A stretch of 64,000 nt of DNA from NCBI RefSeq assembly GCF_910596095.1, contig NC_056546.1:10255925-10319924 (forward strand), read 5' to 3'. Positions 1-12,200 of the stretch are shown here, piece after piece. The notes under the pieces are model-generated. The model was not told the origin of the DNA. It ran no database searches and saw nothing but the letters and a program-made list of their open reading frames with translations. The stretch comes from Thunnus maccoyii (lineage: Eukaryota; Chordata; Actinopteri; Scombriformes; Scombridae). The position numbers and the translations under genes were made by a program. Positions within the stretch are counted from its first letter, which is position 1; every line of letters starts with the position of its first letter.

Positions 1-1160
1 AAATAAGAGGGGAGCATCCCACTTCTGATATGCACTGTTACAAAAGAGAAACAGTGAACTAAAAGGAGGTTAGAAGAGAAATGGAAATCCTCAGTAGATA
101 AATGGAAGCAGCCAGAGATAAATGAAGTGAATTGATGGGAAGATGATCAGAAGAGAGATGAACAATGAAGAGAAAGATGTTGAAAGACACTAGATTCCTA
201 ATTGAAGCTCAACACAGCTCCATTAACTAACATCTTGTGGTTTCAGTGTTACAATAAAAAGTATTGTTTATGTAAGAACTATGTGTAATATGACAGGTGT
301 CACTCATAGAGAAGAATCCTCGAATAATTATCATTTGATTTGACAGGTCTATGGAGCATTTTTTAGCCTCTTTTAGCTTGTTTTGGTTTTGCAGCATGTA
401 AACTTTTACCCTCAGAAACCTTTTTTCTCCCACTTCTGTTTTCAGCTAGAAAGCTCTGATAAACCCACAGCACATTACCTGCCCAACACAAAGTGGCAGA
501 GCAACAAATTTCACAACTAGCTGGTGAAAGCAGTGGAGCATTTAGCAGTTAAAGAGGAAGCTATTTCCCTCAGGAGTTAGTTGGGACCAGACCAGAGCTA
601 CAGGGAGATTGAATATTGGACTTTCATTCACCTGGAGGCCAGAGGGACTTCATGAATGCTAATTGTGCTACATGTCTGCTGAATGTGTAAATACTGGAGA
701 CAACTGTTGGCTAACATGTTATCATCTTTATAAGGAGATAATATGTGACGTGTTGTGTTTTCAGCTTGTTTGACTGCCTTTGAGTGTCCAATATAATCAA
801 TTAATGCAGCTTTAAGACCATAACACACACACACACACTTAGGTTTTGGGTGCCTACATCATGTAAGCACTCACCTGTGTGGCTATTGGCGTGAACATTA
901 GTAAATGCCATCCTTCAACACATGTAACAGCGGGCTAGTGGTGTCATGATCACAGTCTCATTTGCGTTTCGAGACACAGACACCTCGTCCTCCCCCCACG
1001 CGAGGACAGTGGCTTGATAACAGGCCTGCCGATCTTCTACGAACAAAAGAAGGGGACAGAGATGGAGGGAAAAAAGAGGGGGAGTGAGATGAGACAAAAT
1101 GAGCTTCCTTGTCTAATCCTTCAGGTTTCCACCGAGCAAAGCGCTCGTTATTTTTTCAGG

Positions 1161-1270
1161 GCTTAATTGGCTGGAAAGTGGCTGACATGCAAAGTTGGGG
1201 ACATTAACAGGGCTGTGCGCCGCAGTAAATGGCAATGCAAAGTGACAGTTAAATTGTACCTAGGGGAAAT
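1161..1270. promoter_or_regulatory. Candidate intronic enhancer with two octamer-like sites
   Basis: A non-repetitive block with TTAATTGG, two copies of ATGCAAAG (1187-1194 and 1235-1242, 48 bp apart), and GTGACAGTTAAATT. The octamer-like pair and homeodomain-type core are seen; enhancer function is inference. Confidence 0.3.
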
Positions 1271-2194
1271 TATCCATCTTTCGACATCCTTAGCTCTTTT
1301 TTTGGGGTGGATCGGCAGGCAGAGAGAGGGGGAGAAGGGGGAGGGGGGGAGAGGGGGAGGCAGAAGGGGTGTAATTGCAACACCAGGCCTTTTTTTTTTT
1401 GCCAAGAGTGATGGGGTGTTTTTTTTTTTTTTAAGATGTCTCGTTAGGAAGGAGAGATTATAAGTAGGTGCAGAGGATCTTGATGGAGGAATGAATGAGG
1501 TGGACAGATAGAGGGGATGAAACAAACGTGGAAGAAGGAGTTTTGAAACCAGCAACACGACTTGGCTATAACATGTAGAAATGGCTCCAGTGTAAAAAAA
1601 GCTGCAAACACCACACCACAACAGTTAAGGTAATTGCGTTTATAAGGCACATTACGGTAATTACAAACCGCTTTCTGCACTTTTTCTCTCGTTCCCGTCT
1701 CATTTTTTGGCATAAACCCGCGCGCCCGTGTCCGCCCTCCCCCCCAACCCTTGTCTCATTCTCCACACTCTTTCTCTCATTTTCAAAAATCTCTTAGTCT
1801 CTCTTCTGTGTTGTTCAATCAGACTGTTGTGTAGTTGAACAGCCTCTTGACTGGCACTGCTGAATAATGTTGTCCCTCTTCATTTCAATTAACGGACCTC
1901 TTTACCTTCCAACCCTAATCACTCCATTCCTCCTCCCTCCATCGCTCTCTTCCGCTTCTGCCGAACTCAAGGTCATACCATTTCCTGTTTTTTTTTTTTT
2001 TTGTTTTTTTTTTTTTTCCGGGTTGTTGGTCTTTTTGAGCATATTCCTTTATCCCATTGTCTAATTGATTAGAGGAGAAAACACTTCAAAAATTATACCT
2101 GTTCGCTCTCAATCTCTATCTCTCTCACGCTCTATCTGTCTCTTTCTCACTCACTTACTCTGCTCCCTGCCTCCCCCATTGGTGCCCTATCTGC

Positions 2195-2275
2195 TTTGAC
2201 CTCTGTGTGATTGACATGGTAATTACTCAATCAAAGATTGATGGCAGCGCTGTCACAATAGAGGGGATTGAAGTG
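2195..2275. promoter_or_regulatory. Candidate intronic enhancer with PBX/MEIS/TCF-like sites
   Basis: Within 50 bp are TGATTGACA (2208-2216, PBX-like), the palindrome GTAATTAC (2219-2226), the inverted repeat TCAATC-AAA-GATTGA containing ATCAAAG (2230-2236, TCF/LEF-like) and CTGTCA (2250-2255, MEIS). The sites are seen; activity is not shown. Confidence 0.35.
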
Positions 2276-3112
2276 GTCTCTCTCCCTCCCCCTTCTATCA
2301 ACTTCTCGTTCCCTTGCTTCCTTTCCCCATCCCTGTCTCTCTATTTCCCTCGTTATCACTCCATCAGGCGCACTCGTCCTCCCTCTACGCGATCTTTTGT
2401 TTGTTCGTCCGCTTGGGAGGGATGGGTTGGGGGGGGTGGTAGGAGGCTAGATTGAGCAAGAAAAGGATGACATGAGACGAAGGGAGCTGGATGATGGTGG
2501 TGGTGGTCTGTAATGTTGTTGCCATATTTCTGCTAAATTGCTCAGCTGGGGGGCGAGGTCAGCGGAGAGGAATGAGCTGACAGCATGGAATCAAAAGGAA
2601 GACGGTGAGGTGAAAAAGAGAAGGAAGGAAGAGAAGAAGAAGGGGAGAAGATCGGGAGGAAAGGGAAATGAGAGAAGAGGAAATGAGGGGAGGTTAAAAG
2701 GTGTTGCAGAGGATAAAAGAAGAGAAAGAGCAAGAGAAGTTGGAAGGTGTGAGAGGAGCTGAGGCAGAGGGTAAAGATCAGTGGAGTCCTTTTGTCTGTT
2801 GTGTAGCCTCCCCTCTAAAAGCCTGTCCAGAGAGACATTAGCCCCGAGCAGACAGGTGTGTGAGAGTGTGCCCGATTGTGTGAGAATGATGTATTGGGGC
2901 CAAAAGGCTTCATCACCCCTCAGTTGTGCTGTCATGAATTCAAAGGCCTGTATTGTTGCGGCGGGTCATAGTGCTTGAATAGGAGGTCACAGGGTTAACA
3001 CCCCATGATACGCTCTCTATTCTCTACAGACACAATCCTGTACATGACTGATTGGACAGACCTGACATCTAACTCGCTCTCTGCTCTCTCTCCCCCCTCT
3101 CTTTCTGTGTAT

Positions 3113-3114
3113 TT

Positions 3115-3148
<34 letters not shown>
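3113..3148. repeat. TG microsatellite at LRPPRC exon acceptor
   Basis: A TG-rich tract ends only 6 bp before the exon at 3155 (tract then tccgcag), so it largely replaces the polypyrimidine tract. Confidence 0.85.
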
Positions 3149-3154
3149 CCGCAG

Positions 3155-5154
3155 TAAGGACCTGTCCGGAGCTCTAGATGCGGCACTGGAGTGTCAGAAG
3201 CGCTACAACCACCTGCCTCGCATCCATGACATCATTGTTGGTCTGGTGGAGAAAGGAGACACTGAACTTCTGCAGAAAGGTTTCACATTTGTCCATTAAG
3301 CCAACACACTGTTACTGATCCATCTTTTTTTTCATCTCCTTAACATGATCCATTAGTCTAGTGCTAAAACAATTAGTAAATCAACACATTTGACAATATC
3401 GACAATTACTCTTTTTACTAAGCCAAACAATAAAAAAACAAGGTTTTGATGATTCCTGCTTTTCAAATATGAAGAGTTTCTGATTTTATTCCATTTCTGT
3501 AATTACATAATGATATAACTACATATTTTGGCTGTTCTTCGCCCCAAAATAAGTAATTTGAAGATGTTGCTTTGAGCTCCAGGAGCATGTGATGGCTATT
3601 TTTCCACATTTATTTTATATTTTATAGACTAAACCCTTAATTGATCAATCTTAAAACATATTTGATACTTTAACAGGTAATGAAAATCATCCATCCATCA
3701 GTCTATCGTCCATTTTTAGCCAGGTTTCATAAACTGTGACATAAAGTTCCTGCAGACACCCCTGAGCTCTTCCCCAAGCCATGGTTCTTAAAAAGACATT
3801 GCATCCTGTGACCCCAAAGTTTTATAATGTCCAAATAAGTTCCCAACAACCTTGTTAAAGTTCAGAATAGCACCGTTAAAGCTACTTTCCGCTACTTTCT
3901 AACATTTATTTCAGTCCAGCTCAGCTTGATTAAAACTTGTGTCTCTCCTGGTTGACTCTAACCTTCTATTATTCATTTGTGTTTGTGTGGGAAAGCGAAT
4001 ACAAAGTGTCTGTGCAGTGTTTGCATTAAACATGCGCGTAACAAGCGCCAACAATTCTGAGAGCGCGTAAGAGGACCAGAGAGTGAGAAAGGTTCAGACC
4101 AGGGTCGTGTTGAAGCACGTCGGCTGATCACGTTTTCAACAGTCTCCCTGTAATGTTGACAGCGGCGTGGTGAAAAGGTCAAATTCAATGTGCCGGAGGG
4201 GCAAGTGGCTCTGGAGTGCGTAAAGGTTGAAGCCATGCAGTTGGAGCACCTCTCCACCTCCTTCCCTCCCCTCCGTCCCCTTTCACCCACTCCCTCATCC
4301 ACCCTGCCCTCCCACCCTCGTCTATGCCCCTCCCCGAAAGGTGACAGACCCTCAGTCAGTCGCTGCACCCTCAAAAAAACAAAGCGACTTTTACGACGAT
4401 TGTCTGACAGAGGCCAGCATGTAAACCCGTTTCAACCAGCGGATCTTGAAATAACAAATGATTCTGTCTCTCAAAAACTACCTCATATAGCGGTAGAGAG
4501 GGATGACATAAACCTTGAGTCTCACTTGACCCGATGGCATTGTGAGTACACGTCGAGAGCCGTGCTCCTATGGACCCTTGCTGTTGCAGTGCATGGATAG
4601 TATGAAAATACACCATCTGAGATAAAAACCAGAAATGTACTAGAACCATCAAACATGCAGACTTTCCTGTCCAAAACGCACTTAAAGCATGGCGTGGCTT
4701 TTCAAAAGATCTTGACTCACTTGTCTGACCTTGGTTTGGAGTTTTTGAGTGTTTTTGTGAGATCCTGACAATCACAGTAGCCACTGAACTATTTTGGAGG
4801 ATGAAAGGTCATCATATATGCTTTTAACTTTGAGGGTTTTGTCATGGAAAAGTCTGCAGGAACTTGAGATGTAGAAAAAGAGAAGTGAATGAATTTGTGC
4901 TATTCATGAGCCAATATGGTTTAGTCTGATAAAGAAACTCCAAACTAAGATTTACATGCAAAGATTCCCTTAACTTCTGCAAACGTGTCTACATTAGATG
5001 CACATGATGAATTAATTTTTAGGTGATGAGTCCAAAAAGCAAAATCACACCCCATTGTTCATTCTTTTGACTTCAGATGACAGTAAGTAAAGGCAGAGAG
5101 ATTATTTGTTCTTCCTCGGTTTTGCTGAACACACAGTACCATTTGGATAACCGA

Positions 5155-5228
<74 letters not shown>

Positions 5229-8200
5229 TACCTGTCCTGAAGCTGCTGGACAGAGATAGTACGTAACGCTGAGCAGAGCGCTTTAGCAAGTTTACCAGGA
5301 GAGCTTAGGCTTTCATTCGGGACTTGTGCGTTTGTTTGAGAGTGGACTTGATATGGCTGCTTTGTGCCTTGGACATTGTGCCAAATAATTGGAATCAGAA
5401 AGTAAGGATGAAGTTTGCGGTTGAGTGTGTGTTCACCTTGCAGGCAATTTTTTTTTTATTCATGACCTTTTTTTCTCGCTCTGTTTCTCGTCTGTCTGTC
5501 TCTCCGTCTTTCTCTTCAGCCATGGACGTTGTGAGTCAGGAGCGAGGAGAGATGACCATGCTGTATGATCTGTTCTTCGCCTTCTTGCAGACAGGCCGCT
5601 ACCGCGAGGCTCGTAAGATCATTGAGGTAAACGCACACACACACACAGAGGAACTATGGGAATCAGGTTGTATTTTCTGATACTGCATCTTCCTGAAACT
5701 GTCCTAGGTGACTTGCCAAATCTTTTCAAAGGAACGAAGGAGCTAATTTATCACACCACACTGTTCATCACTGTGATGTCATCCGCTCAAACAGGTCTAG
5801 AAATCAAACCTCACCTCTTTCTGAATGCCAACAAAACTGTCAAATGACAAAAGCTTGGTCAGATTTTGATCAGGTATTTCTTAAAGTGTTGTAACTATTT
5901 TGAAACTTTTCCAGTAATAACTAACTTTAATTTATATCGTATCTTAGTGATATCAAAATAGGTTGGGATGATATAGGGGATAGCAATTTTAGAAATAAAA
6001 CATCATCATTTAATGAACTATAATAATAATAATTTCCATAATTTCTACTGTGTTTATTAATTTATTCAATATGAAATGATTAACAATAATTTCACAGGTA
6101 TGCAAACTCATACATGTGGTTACATCCAACCAGCACCATGAACTGCACTATAATATAATAAGACTTGCCGTTTTTGTTTATCTCCATGGTTAAAACAGAA
6201 TACAACGTAAGAGTTTTCCTGTATTCTGCTCCCCCTTAATTGTACTAACTTTGAAAGGGTTAAAATGAATAGATTTCATCTTCTTTTTTTGACACACTGT
6301 TGTTTTTGTTATTTGCCTGCAACCTGTTGCATCAGATTTCTACAGAAAACAATGTTGTATGAACAAAAGTTAATGTATGACTATTCCATCTCTGTCCTCT
6401 GTGGCTCATGACAAACAATTTATGAAAATGTATATCTTTGTCATCTTAAGTCCTGCTATATAAGCCCCGTAGATTAGTGTGAGGAAAAAGAGAGAGGCAA
6501 GGCGGGCAGATAAGAAGCAATTTTCACATGAGATGAAACGGACGGTCGGGGGCTGGATAGCAGGACAGAGAGATTGATGAATAAAAGGATAGAGGGATGA
6601 GCCTGACATCAGAGGACAGGAAACAAGGCCATTATGTTGTCTGATCAGGACGAGAACAAAACCGAGGAAAAAAAAAAAAACCTAAACTCTTGTGCTCTGA
6701 CTCTCTCTCTCTCTCTCTCTCTCCTGTCCTGGTGTGCACTAAAAGAGGGATTTGTCTCTCTTGAGGATTTCCAAACCCTCTTAAATATCATGTTGTTATT
6801 GTGGTTCTCATTCCCCTTCCTGCTAGATTGTATAGCTGTTATCCTACTTATAACAGAGAGTCAGCTACATGCCGGTGTTGTGAGATTGGTGAAGCCTTGT
6901 AATGGATTGCAGATGTACACACTGTCACTGATGTCTATGGAAGATGTGGGATAGACCGACAAAGGCTCAGCAGCGTCATGCCATCTGTTAGGTTTTAGTA
7001 CGAAGGTTCAGCTGGTTTATCGTGGTGCATTTAGTTACACCTGCAGATCTTTAAATAATACGACGTGGATGGAGCATCTTAGGTTTTTTTTCATCTTCAG
7101 AATTGACAGTAAAACAGTAGTTATTGTACATACTGGGGGAGAAACATTACATGAATTTCATGGCTCTTCCTACATGTGATGGCTTCACTTATTATGAGCC
7201 GTAACTAATGAGTATTTTCAGTATAATCATTTAGCGAATACAATCTTTAGAATGTCACAAAATTACTTGTTGCTCAATAAATCCCTGTGGATTCGTCCAT
7301 TATTTTTGATTGATTATTTAATCTTTAAAATAGTAAAAACAATTTCCCAGAGCACAACATGGAGTCAAATTGCCTTCTTTTTCTAATGCAAATGTCTAAA
7401 ACCCACAGGTATTCAATTTATAACGATGTAAAACAGTAAATGTTCACATTCAGGACTGTAACCAGAGTTGTAGAAATCCTGAACAACATTGACATACAGT
7501 ATCACCATATAAATTTGTTCTGGAGAATGTGTCAACAATCAGTATTTACACATCAGCAGACATGGAGCAACATTAGCATTAAACTGATGAATTCAAGTCC
7601 AATATTCAATCTGGCTCCTTCATGTTCTCCACCAGAGGTGATATCTGTGTGTTTAGCTGCTAAATCCTCCACTATCCTCATCAGCTTGTCACTAACTTTG
7701 TTTGTCTGTGGTTTGGTGTTGGACAGGTAAGCGGACAGTGGGTTTATTTGAGTTTTTCTTGCCTGGTGTGGTTGTAAACAAGTCTGAAGAGAGTGGTGAG
7801 ACTGAAACATAACATTAAAGTTATGGGCCAATAAAAACTGCTCTGTACAGTTGAGGGGAACTGAAGAGTTGGGTGAAAATTCCCACTACAAGCAACCACT
7901 TTCATAGCACACATAGTCATTTCATCCATTGTTAATTAGTGCAGCTTTAAAGCATAATCAACAGAGTGGCTTCAGGTCCCCCAGAATTGTCAGTTTAGTG
8001 GTTTGCCCTCTTTTGGCGTATAGTCAGGGGGAAAAAAAAGCCGTAAAAATATTGCTAAGATGATACATTTCAAAAGTTGCTGCCCACTTAACCTGCGTAG
8101 ATGTTTGGATCAAAGTCTCAAGTTCACTTCTAAACCGTCATCTATTACATCTAATACTCGCATGACGACGGATATAGTGTTCAGGTGATGAAACTACAAT

Positions 8201-9178
8201 AGAAACATATCTATCACTCAAATATGCATACACTCACACACGCGCAAATGCTTTTTTCCCTCCTCCCCCCGTGAGAGTGTCAAGTGGCAGTCCAGAGAGT
8301 GGTGTCTCTCTTTAGGCTGTGTTTGGTATAATTGGCAGCTGATTAATCACAGCTAATTAAATGTAATGATAGAGAAAGGTGGCCAATTTTGTGCTAAATG
8401 GTCATGGTTAGGTAGAGGATTGTTAGGTGGCCGGGCCTATTATTGCGGCACGCGTGTGTGCATGTTATGGTCAAGGTTAGGTAGTATTGCTAAAGAGAGG
8501 TGAGCCATTATGTGTTTTTGTGTTAGGGAGAGGGGTTTAGCCATGTCTCTGTGCGTTTTTGTGTGTGTGTGTGTGTTCGGACTAAGTGGCCAGGTGATTA
8601 GTGGAATTAGAACATTAGGAATTGAGATGGAGAGGGTTTGTTAAGTGGAGGTGAGACGAGGTCAGCTCGGTCTTTTTTTCTTTTTGTGTACATATATGTA
8701 AGGATACGAGAGAAACCTTTAAAGGTGTTTAAGCATCTAAAGGCCACATACGACTCTGAAAGAGGCAGAGTGATGGACTGTAATACACTCTGCTGTGTGT
8801 GTGTGTGTGTTTTAGAGGATTGTCTTAATAATCTGACCTGGTTGTCCTTTTTTCCATTATCTCTCTTTGAAAGTGAGAGTGTCTCTGCTGGTTTTTGTTT
8901 GTTTCTACTTTGTATTCTTTTGATCCACCGCTGCGTGTATAAATTATGTTTCCTTCTGAGGATTTTGCTTCCTGCCCAGATTAGGGAGATTTGTCCTGAT
9001 GGATTCAGAATCCCAAACATATATAATACGTGTGTGTATGTGTTTGTGTGTGTGTGTGTGTTTGAGAGTAGATGTGCGAAGGCTGCTTTGAGCCTGCAAG
9101 ACTTTACCAAGTAAAAGGAATCTGAAGCAAAAGATGGAGCATTTGCACTGGGCCTTAGTCTCTAAGAAGATTAGACAG

Positions 9179-9217
<39 letters not shown>

Positions 9218-12200
9218 GTGCAACACATTTTAATTTGTCCCTTTGGCTGGCTGGGTAAGAACATAATGCCTTTGCCTGGGACGGATAGAGGGATGGAGAG
9301 GCAGGGGAAAAGACCGAGGAGGAGCAGGGGAGATTTGGAGGAAGAGGCAGGGATTGAGAGGAGTGGGGATTGAAAGAGGGGAAAGGATGACGGCAGCGAG
9401 GGATCGTCAGAGAAAGGGATGAAGCCTGTCTTTTCTTGACTTTCCCCGCCCTCTCACGGTATGATGGGCCCCCATCAAAGAGGCCAGCGGGGATTGAGCG
9501 CTGTTGATCCCCCCGTTCAGATTAACATCCTGGCAGATCGCTCTGTCTCTTCTTTTTTTTCTCTCAGTCAGATTACCGGGAAGAGAGAGGGGGCGAGATT
9601 TCTCAATCCTAGTCTTATTCAGATTGTATCAAAGCCCCAAGGGACAGATGAAATCCTGATCACTGTTATTCCAGGATAATAATCATCTCGTCACTCCACG
9701 TATCAGGCTAAATCTTAGCTACACGAGCCTGCAGATCAATCTATGTCAGCCCTTATTTGACAGCCCACACACTCGGTCTATCTGCTCGTCGTTGTGTCCT
9801 AAAAATACTGCAAGTCTCCCAAAAATGGCACATTTACAGCTGTAGGGGACTTTATAACCAGTTCATCTTAAACCTTCATACATATTTTTAACCTGTAACC
9901 AGTCTTTGCTGTTTTCTGCTGTGACCTCGCCAGCTCAACATTCAGGAAAACAAAACAGTCAAGTCTTTTCTCCCACTCAAATCTTTATTGGCATGAGATT
10001 TACTGGATTAAAAAACTGTTACATTCACAATATTTCCATCATTTATGAAGTCCTTTTTGTTGGATTAACTTGCAGCTCGGTACAAATGTCACAGTTTAGA
10101 GTCTTTAATGGGAAAAATTGACATTATTGTTATACATTATTATTATTTGTGCTTCTTAGTCTTAGTCTTAACATACATTATGTGTCCCATTAAAAAGATT
10201 TCCTCACACTCAGAGTCTTAACATCCTTTTGTTAATCTCACCAACAGATCAAGCGGTGCACAGTTAGCAGCCACAGTGCTGAGACTTTATCAATGCAGCT
10301 AAAGGAAAAGTCATGTTTCATATCAGGAGGAAATGAAAATACAGAATATCACTTAAACCATCACAGCATCTGTTTACTGTCATGTTTTACTTAGTATTAC
10401 ATGAGCTTGGGAGTATTGATCATTCATCTTTTCACTAAGTAGAAAAGGTTTATGTGGTTATGAGATTCTTTGTGACCAGTAAAGATAATTTAAGATTCAG
10501 AGTACAACTTGTAACAAGGTTCTGGTAAACTGTCTGGTTTACTACTGACGTTGGATCAGTGTATCTTTATTATAATGAGTTTAGTGAAGCACTTAATGAG
10601 GATCGACTGATCTTGTTTTAAAGTTCTTTGATTTTCCACCCGACAGTGGAAGATAAACTCGAGTGTCATCAGTCAACACAAAATCAACTCAGAAAATAAA
10701 TTGCCAACAAATTTGATAGTTAATTAATCAATAGTCATTTATCAAGCAAAAATGTCAATCCTTCATTGGTTCTAGCTTCTAAAATATGAGACTGGGCTGT
10801 TTTTCTCTTTTTTATACAATTGTACATCGAGTATATTTGGGTTATGAACAGTTTTACAGACAAAACAAGCAAATTGAAGACGCCACTTTGGGCTCTTGGA
10901 ACTTGTGACGGACATTTATTTTTCACTATGTTGTGACATTTTATGAATTAAATGATAAATCTGTTAATAGAAACAACTGGCCAATATTGAAAATAATATT
11001 TAGTTGCAGCCCTACAGTACAGCTCTATAAGTCTGTGTCAGTTATCTGTGGAGCGATTCACTGGCTTTTATGCACCTGTATGCTGTTCACCTACTCAAGG
11101 CAACATAAACATTAGCTTCACATTTCTCTTGCCAGTTTAAGACTGCACTCCCACAAAAGTACACATGTATTTTTAAAACCAGTGCTATATCTTCCTATAT
11201 TGATTCTTATATGCAGCTATAATTGATGTACACAGGCTAATAGCAATATTTAATATGCTCTCTAGGCTCTATGGGTTTGTATGGATCAATAGGCATTTAC
11301 CCTTTTGATAATGCATTATGGTTTTAAGTTATATATTTAACTGTTATTTATCTACTCTTTGGTTACTTTCCTTTGATATTACCCATCTGTTTTTCTTTTT
11401 ATAGACTCCCGGTTTGAGGGCAAGGCCTGGACGCCTGCAGTGGTACGCAGAGAAATGTATTTCCAGCACCCAGGTAAAACTCACCCACAGACACAAACTA
11501 AAACACAAACTGAACTAATCAAGGCCACAAAGAGGAAAGCAAAAAGAAAGTGAAAATACAAAAATTCCAACTGTAATTACACATCGTCGTGTTTATGTGT
11601 GTTTGTAGATGGAGGCCTTGGAGCAGATGGTGGACATGACCGCCAAACTGTTTGAGTGCGACAGAGACGAGATGTATAGTTACATCCTCCGTCTCTGCAG
11701 TAAGTGTCTTGTACTTTTATTTTTGTTTGTGTGTGTGTGTGAATGCCTGACGTCCCACCTGTGGGTGTGTGAGTGTGAGTGTGGGTGGGGATCAGTCAGA
11801 AGTAAGCAGAAGACATGGTGTGATTGCTGAGAGCAGATAACAGTTGTGATTGGAGTGTTAAAGCTGATTGTCAACCCATTACATTGTCAACACACTTCCT
11901 TACACACACACACACACACACACACACTAGTTAGTGTGTTTCCTAAATTACAGCACGCTTGAGGGTCGGTCAGTTGATCAGATTAGTGCTTTGATTGCCC
12001 TCTCTCAGCATGGAGCGCTTTGTCAGAAATTACTCTCTGGTGCAGGCTGAGTGGTGAGATACAACCAATATGGCCCGACTATCCAAACACATGGGTCTTT
12101 ATGTCATGGCTTTCATAACACATTACATAAGAACACACCTCTTCTCATATCCTCTCTCTCTCTCTCTCTCTCTAACCCCTCGTCTGTGTTTCTTGTCGTC

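Larger units (their letters stand above)
1..3154. other. LRPPRC intron (partial), candidate regulatory DNA
   Basis: No exon was found; the phase of the first LRPPRC exon shows that this is intron. It carries poly-T runs (1391-1400, 1419-1432, 1989-2017), purine/pyrimidine-rich blocks (1315-1370, 2590-2760) and two blocks that look like non-coding regulatory elements (1161-1270 and 2195-2275). Confidence 0.65.
5627..11404. other. Long LRPPRC intron
   Basis: A 5.8-kb intron with no exon. It contains a diverged hAT-like copy (7260-7460), a dispersed repeat (7550-7760), a candidate regulatory block (8330-8370), the (GA)n tract 9182-9214, a GC-richer block (9440-9700) and a further hAT-like copy (10705-11014). 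Confidence 0.7.

Noticed and set aside
1163..1621. 152-codon minus-strand open frame
   Set aside because: Low-complexity Pro/Ser/Leu translation of purine-rich and poly-T sequence, without homology or splice context.
4190..4784. Overlapping open frames of about 136 codons on both strands
   Set aside because: No recognisable domain, both strands equally open, inside an LRPPRC intron whose flanking exons join in phase.
5059..5289. Open frames of alternating Val-Cys or Thr-His residues
   Set aside because: They are translations of the (TG)36 array. The same applies to 30131-30795, 21300-21552, 24433-24639 and similar frames.
8607..9114. Two overlapping open frames of 158-167 codons on opposite strands
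   Set aside because: They run through TG, CA and GA tracts and have no similarity I recognise.
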